DNA from: Gammaproteobacteria bacterium
Lineage (GTDB): Bacteria; Pseudomonadota; Gammaproteobacteria; Eutrophobiales; Eutrophobiaceae
NCBI GenBank assembly: GCA_030829955.1
Contig: JAURNY010000009.1
Span: forward strand, 1-64,000
DNA length: 64,000 nucleotides
Direction of reading: 5' to 3'
Part shown: positions 1 to 9,428 of the stretch, one piece after another
How positions within the stretch are numbered: the first letter of the stretch is position 1
Layout: the number at the start of each line of letters is the position of its first letter
Translations under genes and position numbers: made by a program
The notes under the pieces: model-generated
Seen by the model: the letters and a program-made list of their open reading frames with translations, nothing else
Told to the model about the DNA's origin: nothing
The model's database searches: none

Positions 1-1
1 C

Positions 2-571
2 CGTGAACTGATCGATGAGCATTTGGACATATGTCTTGAAGCCGGCCTGAACGTTGAAGGTATCAATGCCGAAGTGGCAGCTGGCCAGTGGGAATTCCAG
101 ATTTTTGCAAAGAGTGCGGCACGCGCCGGAGATGAAATTTGGCTAGCACGTTATTTACTTGAACGCACAGCAGAAAAATATGATCTTGCAGTTTCCTGGC
201 ATCCAAAACCATTAGGTGATACCGACTGGAATGGTTCAGGTATGCATGCAAACTTCTCAAATAGTGAAATGCGTGAATCAGGTAAAGAAGAAGTCTTTAC
301 CAAAATCTGCGAAAGCTTTGGTAAAAACATAAAACGCCATATCGATGTATATGGCGCTGACAATGACCAACGTTTAACCGGTAAACACGAAACCCAATCT
401 ATTAATCAGTTTAGCTATGGTGTTTCTGACCGTGGCGCATCTATCCGAATTCCAGTTAGCACTGTAGAAGATGGATGGAAAGGCCGGCTTGAAGATCGTC
501 GTCCTGCTGCAAATGCTGATCCATATAAAGTAGCGGCAGCTATCATTAAAACGACGAAAGAAGCAGGTTAA
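2..571 (+). CDS. Glutamine synthetase, type II-like, C-terminal part (5' end outside window)
   Basis: Glutamine synthetase ligates ammonia to glutamate using ATP. Only about the last 189 residues are present; the reading frame is open from the window edge. The sequence has the type II (eukaryote-like, GlnII) signatures: GINAEVAAGQWEFQIF, a WHPKPLGDTDWNGSGMHAN block, and EDRRPAANADPY near the end. The bacterial type I signature for the C-terminal glutamate flap region and the adenylylated tyrosine region are not seen. The protein ends at the length expected for a beta-grasp GS without a type I C-terminal extension. A strong terminator follows, so it is the last gene of its unit. Whether it is the main GS or a paralogue cannot be told here. 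Confidence 0.9.
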   Translation, partial: RELIDEHLDICLEAGLNVEGINAEVAAGQWEFQIFAKSAARAGDEIWLARYLLERTAEKYDLAVSWHPKPLGDTDWNGSGMHANFSNSEMRESGKEEVFTKICESFGKNIKRHIDVYGADNDQRLTGKHETQSINQFSYGVSDRGASIRIPVSTVEDGWKGRLEDRRPAANADPYKVAAAIIKTTKEAG

Positions 572-595
572 TAAATTCATAATCTCTTTTGATTT

Positions 596-630
596 AACCG
601 GGAATAGAGTTATTTGTTCCCGGTTTTTTT
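596..630 (+). terminator. Rho-independent terminator after glutamine synthetase
   Basis: Nine-base inverted arms AACCGGGAA (596-604) and TTCCCGGTT (617-625) are followed by a run of T to position 630. This is a classical intrinsic terminator 25 bases after the GS stop codon. It has no T run on the other strand, so it acts in one direction. Confidence 0.9.
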
Positions 631-780
631 ATGCATGGTTTGCTCTAAACTGTTTGTATCAAAACGTTTTTTCTAAAATACACTGTTTTTTATGTGCTAA
701 TCAGCGTAGTACTAGTTTTGATTTAGCATTATTCATCATGTGGTTAGCTGTTTGTGCAAATGCCGTCATCCGTTGTTGTC

Positions 781-1128
781 TCAAAAACTATCAATTACTA
801 ATTTATCCAATGCAACTTGCATGCACATTAACCATTGATCTCGCTCTTGTTCCCCAATAGGGAAAGGCAAATGTCTTGCGCGTAATCTTGGATGACCAAA
901 CGCTGCAATATATCGTTCAGGGCCACCCATACAGCCACTTAAAAACATGAATAATTTTTCATAGGAACTTCGTAAATCTTTATCATGCAAAGCACGAATT
1001 ATTTTTGCTTTAAGATTCGTTTCCATTTCATCATAGAAATTATCAACCAGCCTGCGTAACGCTTCATCGCCGCCAATCAATTCATAGGTCGAAGGCGGAC
1101 GTCTATCTTTATCCTCTCGCTCACTCAT
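781..1128 (-). CDS. Group II truncated haemoglobin
   Basis: A 115-residue 2-over-2 globin that binds haem and probably O2 or NO. Family landmarks seen are FYDEM near residue 31 (B helix, Tyr32), the CMGGPERY turn, GHPRLRARHLPF with the likely proximal His86, and the group II Trp99 in DQWLMCM. Length is normal for the TrHbO group. Its start overlaps the stop of the L,D-transpeptidase gene by 8 bases (ATGAGTGA), so it is translated last in a tightly packed operon. The physiological ligand cannot be read from sequence. Confidence 0.93.
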   Translation of the reverse strand: MSEREDKDRRPPSTYELIGGDEALRRLVDNFYDEMETNLKAKIIRALHDKDLRSSYEKLFMFLSGCMGGPERYIAAFGHPRLRARHLPFPIGEQERDQWLMCMQVALDKLVIDSF

Positions 1129-1612
1129 TGATTAAAACATGATCACCTACGTTTACCATATCAAACAGTTCAACCACATCATCATTACGCATTCGAATAC
1201 AACCATGTGAACCGGGCTTGCCCATATCTACATCATCAGGTGAACCATGGATATATATGTACCGTTGATACGTGTCCAAATTACCGCCTTTATTCCTACC
1301 TTCTTCCAGACCACTTAGCCAGAGTATGCGGGTTAAAATCCAGTCGCGTTCCGAATGAAGTTCACGCAAAGCAGGTTCAAATATTTCACCTGTCGGTAAA
1401 CGACCGACGAATACAGTATTCAACTTTTCTCCATCACCAATTTTTTCAGCAATTACGTGTTCACCTCTTGGGGTACAGCCGCTATCAATGAGTTCACCAA
1501 CACCATTTTTTGCAGTCGAAATCGAATACTGTTTGATTTCTTTTTCATTTTTATAAAAAGTTAAGGTCTGTTTTGAAATAGAAACTTGCAATCTGTTTTT
1601 TATTTCATTCAT
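1121..1612 (-). CDS. L,D-transpeptidase (YkuD domain)
   Basis: A 163-residue protein with a YkuD catalytic domain. These enzymes form or rearrange 3-3 cross-links or attach proteins to peptidoglycan. The active site motif is visible as IHGSPDDVDMGKPGSHGCIRM, with the catalytic Cys near residue 138 and the conserved His before it. No convincing signal peptide is seen at the N-terminus (MNEIKNRLQVSISKQT), and the protein is short, essentially the catalytic domain alone, which leaves its export route unclear. It overlaps both neighbours by 8 bases. Confidence 0.88.
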   Translation of the reverse strand: MNEIKNRLQVSISKQTLTFYKNEKEIKQYSISTAKNGVGELIDSGCTPRGEHVIAEKIGDGEKLNTVFVGRLPTGEIFEPALRELHSERDWILTRILWLSGLEEGRNKGGNLDTYQRYIYIHGSPDDVDMGKPGSHGCIRMRNDDVVELFDMVNVGDHVLINE

Positions 1613-3101
1613 TTATGTCGATTCTTTCTATATTTTTCATTGCATCAAAATTGCCATCCGTTGCCAGTGTATAACCACTAATATCCTTACGTCTGGCAAG
1701 AATTGTATCTTCATACCATAGTGGCACATAGGGTAACACTTTCAACAGATAATCCTGTAATTTACGATAAATTATCGCCTGACTTGTTAAATCGTTCTCA
1801 CTTTCTGCTGCTTCAATGAAATTATCGACATTATCATCTTGCAATCTACCCCGGTTAGCGCCTGTCGGAGGAAATGATTCGCTATGAAATACATATCGGA
1901 AAATATCCGGCATCTTCAAACCCACCCACGATAAACTATATAACTGGAAGCGCCCCTGTTTGATGTCCGAATAAAATGTACCCCAGTCATAACTTTGAAT
2001 TTTGATTTCAATACCAACCTGTTTTAATTGATTCTGGATAATGGTTGCCAATCTTAAACGAAAAGGGTTATTTGAAATTTTATAACTCAAGCGTAATGGT
2101 TTGCTCTCATTAAAACCCAACTCTTTTAATATTTCTCTTGCTTTATCTGGACGAAAATCAACGCCATGCATATCCATATGTCCTGCCCAATGTGCAGCAG
2201 AAAAAATAGCACCTGCTAATCGGGCATTATCTTTCATGACATATTTAATAATTGCTTCTCGGTCGATAGCGTAAGCAATCGCTCTTCGTATTTTCTCTTG
2301 TCCTATTAACTCATCTTGAAGATTGAAACCAATATAGGTAAATGTATCTCCTTCATGCTTTTCAATAGCAACAGACTCCTTATCAGCTAACCAGTCGACG
2401 ACTTCAGGTGATAAATCTCCTTGCACCAGATCAAGTTCACCGCGCAATAATTTCAGTATTCTGACTGTTGGGTCTTTAACTGTAAGAAAATTAAAGCGCT
2501 GTTTATCTCTGTTCCTGTTTAATACAAGTCTGGATTCATCATCCCATCCGAAAAAACTAAATGAACCACTGCCAATAGGATATTTTTGAAAATTATGTTT
2601 GGCTTTAATTAAATCAGCTGGCATGACACTGATCACCAATCTGCCTGGAAATAATGGATCATCCATATTTAAATGAAAATCGACTGTTCGCTCATCTACT
2701 ATCTCTATTGACTTGATTATGGTAATTGAACCACGATGAGGTGATATTGTTTTTTCATCTAACACCGAATCATAAGTTGCCTTTATGTCTTGGGCGGTTA
2801 TTGGCTTACCATGATGAAATGGCTGGGAATTATCATTCAATGTAAAACGATAATGTTTCAAACTAATTTGCTGCCAATTAGTGATATCAGGTATCACTCG
2901 AAACTGATCATCAAAATTAATCAGACTTTGATAGAGTAAACGTGTAATACGGTAGGAGACTGCATCTGTAGCATAACGTGGATCAAGTGTAACTGGCGAG
3001 GCATTCAAACCTATACTGATTTCAGTTTTATCAGGTTCACTACAAGCGAATAGAAAAGTGCAACCAATAAAAAAGACAAGTCGTAATGCTAATGTTCGCA
3101 T
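1605..3101 (-). CDS. ABC transporter substrate-binding lipoprotein, family 5 (peptide/oligopeptide type)
   Basis: A 498-residue extracytoplasmic solute-binding protein of the DppA/OppA type. It has a lipoprotein signal with lipobox LFAC and acylated Cys20, then the family 5 core starting ISIGLNASPVTLDPRYATDAVSYRITRLLY. The C-terminal half contains the typical SGS/IAYAIDREAI and KAREILKELGFN segments. No permease or ATPase genes lie beside it, so it may work with a transporter encoded elsewhere or act in cell-wall peptide recycling, which the neighbouring L,D-transpeptidase would fit. Its ATG overlaps the rlmD stop codon (TAATG). Confidence 0.88.
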   Translation of the reverse strand: MRTLALRLVFFIGCTFLFACSEPDKTEISIGLNASPVTLDPRYATDAVSYRITRLLYQSLINFDDQFRVIPDITNWQQISLKHYRFTLNDNSQPFHHGKPITAQDIKATYDSVLDEKTISPHRGSITIIKSIEIVDERTVDFHLNMDDPLFPGRLVISVMPADLIKAKHNFQKYPIGSGSFSFFGWDDESRLVLNRNRDKQRFNFLTVKDPTVRILKLLRGELDLVQGDLSPEVVDWLADKESVAIEKHEGDTFTYIGFNLQDELIGQEKIRRAIAYAIDREAIIKYVMKDNARLAGAIFSAAHWAGHMDMHGVDFRPDKAREILKELGFNESKPLRLSYKISNNPFRLRLATIIQNQLKQVGIEIKIQSYDWGTFYSDIKQGRFQLYSLSWVGLKMPDIFRYVFHSESFPPTGANRGRLQDDNVDNFIEAAESENDLTSQAIIYRKLQDYLLKVLPYVPLWYEDTILARRKDISGYTLATDGNFDAMKNIERIDINE

Positions 3102-4435
3102 TACTGTTTTTTAAATACAGCTATCGATTCCACGTGAGAGGTATGAGGGAACATATCCATGATACCAGCCTGACAAAGACGATAACTTTTTTCATGCACA
3201 AGAATGCCTGCATCACGAGCAAGTGTTGCCGGATTACAGGAGACATAAACAATTAATTCAATATCTTTTAAATTTAATGCCTGAATGATTTCCTTTGCGC
3301 CAGTACGTGCTGGGTCAAGCAATAATTTACTATAATGCTGTTGCATAAAAGGATAGATCATCTCTTTTGCCGCAAGATCAGCAACATGAAAATCTATATT
3401 ATCTATATTATTATTTTGCGCATTAGCTTTTGCGCGCTCTATCAAACCCGCATCTCCTTCAACACCTATTACTTTCCCGGCAATAGTTGCAAGAGGTAAC
3501 GTAAAATTACCAATACCACAAAACAAATCCAGCACCCTGTCTTCCGGATTTAACTCCAGATATGAAATCGCTTTATTAATCATCTGACGATTGATCTCGA
3601 TATTGATCTGCGTAAAGTCAGTCGGCAAGAAAGACATCGTCAAATTATAATCAGGTAAACTATATTGCAGACTTTGAACAGGTTCTTCATCTAAACGATG
3701 TATTGTGTCATACCCGCCGGGTTGTAGATATAAACGAAAATCATATTTTATTTGAAATAATTTCATTTTTTCTAAATCACTTCCTGTAAATGGCGTCAAA
3801 TGCCTAAAGACTAATGCCGTTGTATTATCACTAACCGCTATTTCTATCTGAGGTATCTGATCAAAATTACTCAACGATGAAATCAATTCACTTAATAACG
3901 GTAAGTTTTTTCCAACCTTGGGATGAAGTACTACACAGGAATTAATGTCGGCAACAAAAGGACTGCGCCTCTCGCGAAAACCCACCAATGTTCTTTCTTT
4001 TTTAGTAACGTGCTTGACTGCTAATCTTGCCTTGTGACGATAACCAATAGTGGGTCCGCACAAAGGCGATAATATTTCCTCGGGATTAACATTGCCGATA
4101 TGCTCAAACTGTTCCATCAATACCGATTGTTTATGCTGTAACTGTGTTTCTGCATTCAAATGCTGCATACTACAACCACCGCAATAACCAAAGTACTCAC
4201 AATCCGGTGTTTGTCTTGTTTTACTGCGATTTAAAACATTCTCAACAATGCCTTCATCGAATTTGGAACGGGTATCCGTGTAATTAAATTCTACAGTTTC
4301 ATTTGGCAAAGCATAATCAATAAATGTTGTTTTTCCATTGATCTGTGCAATACCTCGTCCTTCATGGGATAGGGTGTGAATATCTGCCTGAAAAAGTCCT
4401 TGCGGCAACTTTTTACGTCGTCGTCTTCTGCTCAT
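3101..4435 (-). CDS. rlmD: 23S rRNA (uracil-1939-C5)-methyltransferase RlmD
   Basis: A 444-residue SAM-dependent RNA m5U methyltransferase. A TRAM domain occupies roughly residues 10-70. The iron-sulfur cysteines are C79, C85, C88 and C167 (CEYFGYCGGC and INSC). The Rossmann methyltransferase fold has the DLFCGIGNFTLPLA SAM motif, and the catalytic cysteine is C400 in YVSCNPATLARDAG. The start MSRRRRRKK is typical. The intact iron-sulfur ligand set favours RlmD over RlmC. It heads the string rlmD, lipoprotein, L,D-transpeptidase, globin. Confidence 0.95.
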   Translation of the reverse strand: MSRRRRRKKLPQGLFQADIHTLSHEGRGIAQINGKTTFIDYALPNETVEFNYTDTRSKFDEGIVENVLNRSKTRQTPDCEYFGYCGGCSMQHLNAETQLQHKQSVLMEQFEHIGNVNPEEILSPLCGPTIGYRHKARLAVKHVTKKERTLVGFRERRSPFVADINSCVVLHPKVGKNLPLLSELISSLSNFDQIPQIEIAVSDNTTALVFRHLTPFTGSDLEKMKLFQIKYDFRLYLQPGGYDTIHRLDEEPVQSLQYSLPDYNLTMSFLPTDFTQINIEINRQMINKAISYLELNPEDRVLDLFCGIGNFTLPLATIAGKVIGVEGDAGLIERAKANAQNNNIDNIDFHVADLAAKEMIYPFMQQHYSKLLLDPARTGAKEIIQALNLKDIELIVYVSCNPATLARDAGILVHEKSYRLCQAGIMDMFPHTSHVESIAVFKKQ

Positions 4436-4450
4436 AGATAATTATTTGTA

Positions 4451-5227
4451 TTAGCCTTGCCAGGCATCTAGAAATTCTATGAAGTGAGGTTTATTTTCTT
4501 CGATAAGTAATGTTTTCACTAAATTGCATTCTTTTTCATATGCATCTGGAACAAGTCTTCCACGTATTAATTCATAACGCAGATAGACAAGATAGGTGTT
4601 TAAAACATCCGTTTCACAATAATTCCTGATCCCTTCTATATCACCTGCATTATAACTATCCCACACCTTATCACCGCTCATACCCATCTTGCCCGGGAAA
4701 CCTAAAATCGTTGCAATTTGATCGAGTGGCGCCTTACATTGCGGCATATATCCTGATAACACATCCATTAAATCAGTATGTCGAGTGTGAAACCGTGATA
4801 AATAATTGTTCCATTTAAAACTATTATCATAATCACCATTTTCCCAATAACGTTGTGCGACAACACCATGTAATAGTGATCGATAATGCAAAACCGGTAA
4901 ATCAAAGCCACTACCGTTCCATGACACAATCGTGGGTGTATATTTATCCAAGCCTTCAAAGAAGCGTTCGATTAATTCTATTTCTTCGGACTCTGCTGTA
5001 CCAAGTGACCAGCAGTTCAGTTTATCACCACTACGCAAGACAAGGGAAATCGCCACAATCTTATGCATGTAATGACGAAGAAAATCATTATTACAATCTG
5101 TCTCCTGACGACGATGACTAAACATCAATTCAGCGGCCGCCTCATTTTGCAGTCCTTCCAGTTGGTACAGTTTTTTTCCAGACTCAATGTCGGGCACGGT
5201 TTCAATATCAAAAACAAGTATATTCAT
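4451..5227 (-). CDS. Predicted 3'-5' exonuclease, PolB-like (DEDD superfamily)
   Basis: A 258-residue stand-alone exonuclease domain related to the proofreading domain of family B DNA polymerases. The DEDD acid residues can be placed: FDIETVPD at the N-terminus (D6, E8), VSWNGSGFDLPVL in the middle and YCETDVLNTYLVYLRY near the C-terminus. No polymerase domain is present. It lies 15 bases upstream of rlmD on the same strand, so the two are probably co-transcribed. The substrate in the cell is not known for this family as far as the sequence tells. Confidence 0.88.
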   Translation of the reverse strand: MNILVFDIETVPDIESGKKLYQLEGLQNEAAAELMFSHRRQETDCNNDFLRHYMHKIVAISLVLRSGDKLNCWSLGTAESEEIELIERFFEGLDKYTPTIVSWNGSGFDLPVLHYRSLLHGVVAQRYWENGDYDNSFKWNNYLSRFHTRHTDLMDVLSGYMPQCKAPLDQIATILGFPGKMGMSGDKVWDSYNAGDIEGIRNYCETDVLNTYLVYLRYELIRGRLVPDAYEKECNLVKTLLIEENKPHFIEFLDAWQG

Positions 5228-5263
5228 TAGATTTTATTTAAGTAATAACCAACATAACGCGTC

Positions 5264-5584
5264 TTAAGGAACGCCACTATAAAAATATAATATCTTTTCA
5301 AATTCTAACCCACTCACTTCAAAATCATTATCATTTAACACACTTTCAAGCGAAGAAAATAATCCGACAGCAAATAAATCTTCCTATAACTCTGCTCTGC
5401 TAATTTTTTCTTCATTACTATCATGAGATTCAGACCATTCAAAAAAATAATCTCTTACCCAAGCATAATCAATTAATCTAGCAATAAAAATCGAAGTAAT
5501 CGGCTTCAGGCTCATTGTCCGATATTGTTTAATTTCTAACTCCTGAGTATAAGCAATTTCATTTTGTTCAACTTCACAGGCTAG
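5264..5584 (-). pseudogene. Decayed coding remnant directly behind cysM
   Basis: The frame continues straight on from the cysM stop and reads about 40 codons of protein-like sequence past an in-frame ATG (5513-5515). It then hits one in-frame TAG at 5384-5386 and continues for about 40 more codons, including LFAVGLFSSLESVL, before a final TAA at 5264-5266. The downstream piece resembles the end of EAL/HDOD (YuxH-type) signalling proteins, which carry a similar FxxGLFSxLD segment; this match is from memory and weak. No other gene fills this 357-base gap. Either it is a dying gene fragment or chance. Confidence 0.4.
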
Positions 5585-6487
5585 TCATGAAGGGAATACA
5601 TTTGTAGAAACATAACGATCACCACGATCACAGACTATAGAAACAATGACTGCATTCTCTAATTCTTCTGATAACTGCAATGCCGCTGCCATTGCGCCAC
5701 CGGAAGAGATACCTGCAAATATACCTTCCTGTGCGCCGAGTTGGCGTGTGGTTTCTTCAGCGAGCTCTTGACCAATATCAATAATGCGATCGACTCTGGG
5801 TGGTTCATATATTTTTGGTAAATATTCCTGTGGCCAGCGACGAATACCGGGGATCTTTGCACCATCTGCCGGTTGCACGCCAATAATTTGTATTTCGGAA
5901 TTCTGTTCTTTTAAATAACGTGATGTACCCATGATCGTGCCTGTTGTTCCCATGGAACTGACAAAGTGTGTAACCTTACCATTAGTGTCACGCCATATTT
6001 CAGGGCCAGTACCTTCATAATGTGCACGCGGATTATTGGGATTGGCAAATTGATCAAGAATAATGCCTTTGCCCTGCTTTTCCATTTCACGAGAAACATC
6101 TATGGCTTCTTCCATACTGCCTTTGGTAGAGGTTAAAACAATCTCAGCACCGAATGCTTTCATGGTTGCCCTGCGTTCCACACTCATACTTTCCGGCATT
6201 ACAAGAATCATCTTGTAACCTTTAATCGCAGTTGCCATTGCCAATGCAATACCAGTATTCCCGCTGGTTGCTTCGATTAAGGTATCACCGGGTTTGATAT
6301 CACCACGTGCCTCTGCATGTTTAATCATACTTAATGCAGGTCTGTCTTTTACTGAACCAGCAGGATTATTACCTTCAAGTTTTGCAAGAATTACATTACT
6401 GGTATTACCGGGCAGTCGTTGCAATCTTACTAAAGGTGTATTACCAACAAATGATTCCATTGTTGGAAAGTCGGATAAATTATTCAT
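5585..6487 (-). CDS. cysM: Cysteine synthase B (O-acetylserine sulfhydrylase)
   Basis: PLP enzyme making cysteine from O-acetylserine and sulfide or thiosulfate. NNPAGSVKDRPAL carries the PLP lysine, and EATSGNTGIALA and SSMGTTGT are the substrate and phosphate loops. The C-terminal GIFAGISSGGAM block is typical. The start at 6487 gives 300 residues, the normal CysM length. A longer frame reaches 6526, but the inner ATG has an AGGAA ribosome site five bases ahead and overlaps the rimI stop by 8 bases (ATGAATAA). CysM is favoured over CysK by RRWPQEYLPKIYEPPRVD and length. Confidence 0.94.
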   Translation of the reverse strand: MNNLSDFPTMESFVGNTPLVRLQRLPGNTSNVILAKLEGNNPAGSVKDRPALSMIKHAEARGDIKPGDTLIEATSGNTGIALAMATAIKGYKMILVMPESMSVERRATMKAFGAEIVLTSTKGSMEEAIDVSREMEKQGKGIILDQFANPNNPRAHYEGTGPEIWRDTNGKVTHFVSSMGTTGTIMGTSRYLKEQNSEIQIIGVQPADGAKIPGIRRWPQEYLPKIYEPPRVDRIIDIGQELAEETTRQLGAQEGIFAGISSGGAMAAALQLSEELENAVIVSIVCDRGDRYVSTNVFPS

Positions 6488-6974
6488 TCGTTTCCTGTTC
6501 GGCTGTTTTTGTTCTAGTTCTGGCAAGTATCAACGCATCTTCCCTGCCTGATTTGGCGGGATAATAATTACGACGAATACCGATTTCATTGAAGCCTAAA
6601 CTCATATACAAACTGATCGCTTCAAAATTGGATGGCCTGACTTCGAGAAAAGTCATATTCACATCATAATCATAAGCAACTTCCAATAAATGCTGCATTA
6701 ATTGTTTGCCTACTCCTTGTGAACGATAATCAGGATTAACACAAAGATTCAAAACATGTGATTCACCAACAGCAACTGTCATAATCCCATAGCCAACCAA
6801 CAATTCATCTTTCTCTATTACCCAACAACAATAACCCACACGTAAACAATCGATAAAGATTTGTTTACTCCATGGGTAATCATATGCGCGTTCTTCAATC
6901 GCCATAATGCCGTCCACATCTTCTTCCTGCATGGGACGAATATAAACTTCAGTTGGCTTTAAAATCGCACTCAT
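6480..6974 (-). CDS. rimI: Ribosomal protein S18-alanine N-acetyltransferase
   Basis: A 164-residue GNAT acetyltransferase that acetylates the N-terminal alanine of ribosomal protein S18 and possibly other proteins. The acetyl-CoA loop is DYRSQGVGKQLMQHL, and the RimI-type C-terminal segment RRNYYPAKSGREDALIL is present. It starts in an ATGA overlap with the uracil-DNA glycosylase gene and ends 8 bases inside cysM. The last 15 residues are a charged tail beyond the usual domain end. Confidence 0.93.
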   Translation of the reverse strand: MSAILKPTEVYIRPMQEEDVDGIMAIEERAYDYPWSKQIFIDCLRVGYCCWVIEKDELLVGYGIMTVAVGESHVLNLCVNPDYRSQGVGKQLMQHLLEVAYDYDVNMTFLEVRPSNFEAISLYMSLGFNEIGIRRNYYPAKSGREDALILARTRTKTAEQETNE

Positions 6975-7672
6975 GATTCACCATTGAAAATCTTTACTGC
7001 CATTTTTAAGTCTTCCCATGACTTACGTTTTTCTTTTGGTGAACGTAATAAATAAGCCGGGTGATAAGTAACCACGACAGGAATATTTGTATCGGTATCG
7101 GTATCGGCATAAACATAACGTTGACCGCGCATCTTGCCTATCGGTGTTTCATCCTTAAGCAGATTTTGAGCAGCTATGCGTCCAACACATAAAATAATTT
7201 TGGGTTTGATTAATGTGATCTGTTTTTTTAAAAAATTTTCGCATGCCTGTGCTTCTTCCAGACGAGGATCACGATTATTCGGCGGGCGACATTTTAAAAT
7301 ATTCGCAATAAACACCTGTTCGCGTTTTAAACCAATCGCCAATAACATTGCATTGAGTAATTCCCCTGCAAGCCCGACAAACGGTTCGCCTTGTTTATCT
7401 TCTTCTGCGCCAGGTGCTTCACCAATAATTAACCAATCAGCATTTGCATTACCGACACCATATACCGTTTGCGTACGTGATTCATGTAAAACACAGGCAG
7501 TACATTTAGCGACCTGTTTTTCCAATGTTCGTAATTTAGAACTAGCAGCTTGTTCTGCTGATTCATTTAAGATTGACTGATTTTCAACGGCACTCTCTAG
7601 TGAAGGCATATTGCGATCAACCCAGACATCGATACCGAGTGCTTTCAGATATTGAAGCTGGGTTGGCTGCAT
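6971..7672 (-). CDS. Uracil-DNA glycosylase, family 4 (iron-sulfur type)
   Basis: A 233-residue glycosylase that removes uracil from DNA. Motif A is [17 protein letters not shown] (residues 84-100), motif B is HPAYLLRSP near residue 201. Four cysteines suitable for a [4Fe-4S] cluster are C57 and C60 (KCTAC) plus one in [10 protein letters not shown] and one in AQACENFL. An N-terminal extension of about 45 residues precedes the domain, as in proteobacterial members sometimes described as phage SPO1 DNA polymerase-related. It begins 3 bases after the leuA stop codon. Confidence 0.92.
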   Translation of the reverse strand: MQPTQLQYLKALGIDVWVDRNMPSLESAVENQSILNESAEQAASSKLRTLEKQVAKCTACVLHESRTQTVYGVGNANADWLIIGEAPGAEEDKQGEPFVGLAGELLNAMLLAIGLKREQVFIANILKCRPPNNRDPRLEEAQACENFLKKQITLIKPKIILCVGRIAAQNLLKDETPIGKMRGQRYVYADTDTDTNIPVVVTYHPAYLLRSPKEKRKSWEDLKMAVKIFNGES

Positions 7673-7675
7673 AAC

Positions 7676-9217
7676 TTATAGTCTTTGCGGATGTGCACGC
7701 TGTTCCGGTGCCAGTGCTTTATTCAAAGCATCAATATAGGCCTTGGCAGAGGCAATCACGATATCAGTATCAGAACCCAGACCATTTACAATCCTACCTG
7801 ATTTATCAATTCGTACTGTTACCTCACCTTGCGAATCTGTTCCCGTGGTAATATTGTTCACGGAGTACAGTTGTAGATTACAACCACTATTCACCATGCT
7901 TTCGATCGCCTTAAAAGTTGCATCTACCGGACCACCACCTTCAGCTGCGGCATGTTTTTCACTCCCATCAATCGATAAGGTGATTTCGGCAATCGGTGTT
8001 TCACCTGTTTCCACTTTAGCTTTTAATGACACGAGCTTAATCTTTTCGTTGGCGCTTTCCTGAATGGTATCGCTGACCAATGCCTGTAAATCATCATCAA
8101 AGACTTCATGCTTTTTATCTGCCAATTCTTTGAAAGCAGAAAATGCAGCATTTAAATCTTCTTCTTTATCAAAACGTATACCCAATTCTTCCAAACGAGT
8201 TTTAAATGCATTTCGACCAGAGTGTTTACCCAATACCATACGATTGGTATTCCAACCTACATCTTCAGCGCGCATGATTTCATAAGTCTCACGACTTTTT
8301 AATACGCCATCCTGATGAATACCGGATTCATGTGCAAAGGCATTAGCACCAACTATCGCTTTATTTGGTTGGACAGGGAAGCCGGTAATGGTTGAAACTA
8401 ATCGTGAACAATGCACAATCTGCGTAGTATCCAGTTTGGTATCACAGGTAAAAATATCGCGACGAGTGCGAATAGACATCACCACTTCTTCGAGCGCAGC
8501 ATTACCGGCGCGTTCACCTAATCCATTAATTGTACATTCGACTTGTCGGGCACCATTCAATACCGCAGATAATGAATTACCCACCGCCAAACCCAGATCA
8601 TTATGACAATGTACAGAAAATATGGCTTTGTCTGAATTAGGAATGTTATTGATTAAGTTGCCAATCAGTTCACCAAAAAACTGTGGCAAGTTATAACCCA
8701 CGGTATCGGGAATATTTACTGTTGTGGCACCTGCATCAATCACGGCTTCCAATACACGACATAAGAAATCAAAATCTGAACGACCGGCATCTTCCGGCGA
8801 GAATTCAACATTGTCAGTGTAATTTCGGGCATGCTTGACTGCCTTTACAGCATTTTCAACCACTTCATCCGGCGTCATACGCAATTTTTCACGCATATGT
8901 ATTGGTGATGTTGCCAAAAAGGTATGGATACGTGATGACTTAGCTGGTTTCAATGCTTCGGCTGCGCGGTCTATATCCTTATCCAGCGCGCGCGCCAAAG
9001 CACAAACGGTGCTGTCGGTCACCATTTCGGCAACTGCTTTGACTGATTCAAAATCTCCAGGACTGGCAATCGGGAATCCAGCTTCAATAACATCGACCTT
9101 CATCTTTTCCAGTGCCTTGGCGATACGTAATTTTTCGTCTCTTGTCATCGATGCGCCCGGCGATTGTTCACCATCGCGCAAGGTCGTATCAAATATAATT
9201 AATTTGTCATCCATCAT
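7676..9217 (-). CDS. leuA: 2-isopropylmalate synthase
   Basis: First committed enzyme of leucine synthesis: acetyl-CoA plus 2-ketoisovalerate gives 2-isopropylmalate. The 513-residue protein opens with [19 protein letters not shown] and has the metal site [31 protein letters not shown], and the C-terminal leucine-binding regulatory domain (about residues 390-500). Two adjacent ATGs lie at 9217 and 9214; GGAG sits 4 and 7 bases upstream of them, so the second is at least as likely. A leucine-rich leader peptide lies upstream, which points to attenuation by leucine supply. Confidence 0.96.
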   Translation of the reverse strand: MMDDKLIIFDTTLRDGEQSPGASMTRDEKLRIAKALEKMKVDVIEAGFPIASPGDFESVKAVAEMVTDSTVCALARALDKDIDRAAEALKPAKSSRIHTFLATSPIHMREKLRMTPDEVVENAVKAVKHARNYTDNVEFSPEDAGRSDFDFLCRVLEAVIDAGATTVNIPDTVGYNLPQFFGELIGNLINNIPNSDKAIFSVHCHNDLGLAVGNSLSAVLNGARQVECTINGLGERAGNAALEEVVMSIRTRRDIFTCDTKLDTTQIVHCSRLVSTITGFPVQPNKAIVGANAFAHESGIHQDGVLKSRETYEIMRAEDVGWNTNRMVLGKHSGRNAFKTRLEELGIRFDKEEDLNAAFSAFKELADKKHEVFDDDLQALVSDTIQESANEKIKLVSLKAKVETGETPIAEITLSIDGSEKHAAAEGGGPVDATFKAIESMVNSGCNLQLYSVNNITTGTDSQGEVTVRIDKSGRIVNGLGSDTDIVIASAKAYIDALNKALAPEQRAHPQRL

Positions 9218-9329
9218 TCTGCTCCAATACTACGCCCAGTCTATTGTTTTCATAAGGGCAATACAAATAGGGATACTGCGTCAGGGACTTGCAATAGTTC
9301 AACAATATGTAGGTGAGATTACGTGCCCC

Positions 9330-9422
9330 TTAGGGCAGGAGGTTTAGAGGCAAGCAAGGCAAAACTAACTGCGCGGTTTGGCAGCTAATGTTTGAAGAAA
9401 TGTTTGTCTTTTTAAAGTCCAT
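9330..9422 (-). CDS. Leucine-rich leader peptide upstream of leuA (putative attenuator)
   Basis: A 30-codon frame on the same strand as leuA, ending 113 bases before it. Its last 12 residues are LVLPCLPLNLLP: six of these are Leu, using the codons TTA, TTG, TTG, CTA, CTC and CTG. Stalling at such a run is how LeuL-type leaders sense leucyl-tRNA. The stop codon lies within a small hairpin (TGCCC 9324-9328, GGGCA 9333-9337). No ribosome site is obvious ahead of the ATG and no clear intrinsic terminator with a U run is visible before leuA, so the readout mechanism is open. The gene call is by composition and position, not homology. Confidence 0.7.
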   Translation of the reverse strand: MDFKKTNISSNISCQTAQLVLPCLPLNLLP

Positions 9423-9428
9423 ATAAAA

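Noticed and set aside
695-728. Imperfect hairpin TGCTAATCA / TGATTTAGCA between glutamine synthetase and globin genes
   Set aside because: It has a bulge and a long loop, and no T run on either strand at the right side, so it is not a credible terminator.
6488-6526. Longer start for cysM
   Set aside because: The extension lies entirely inside rimI; the inner ATG has a better ribosome site and the family length.
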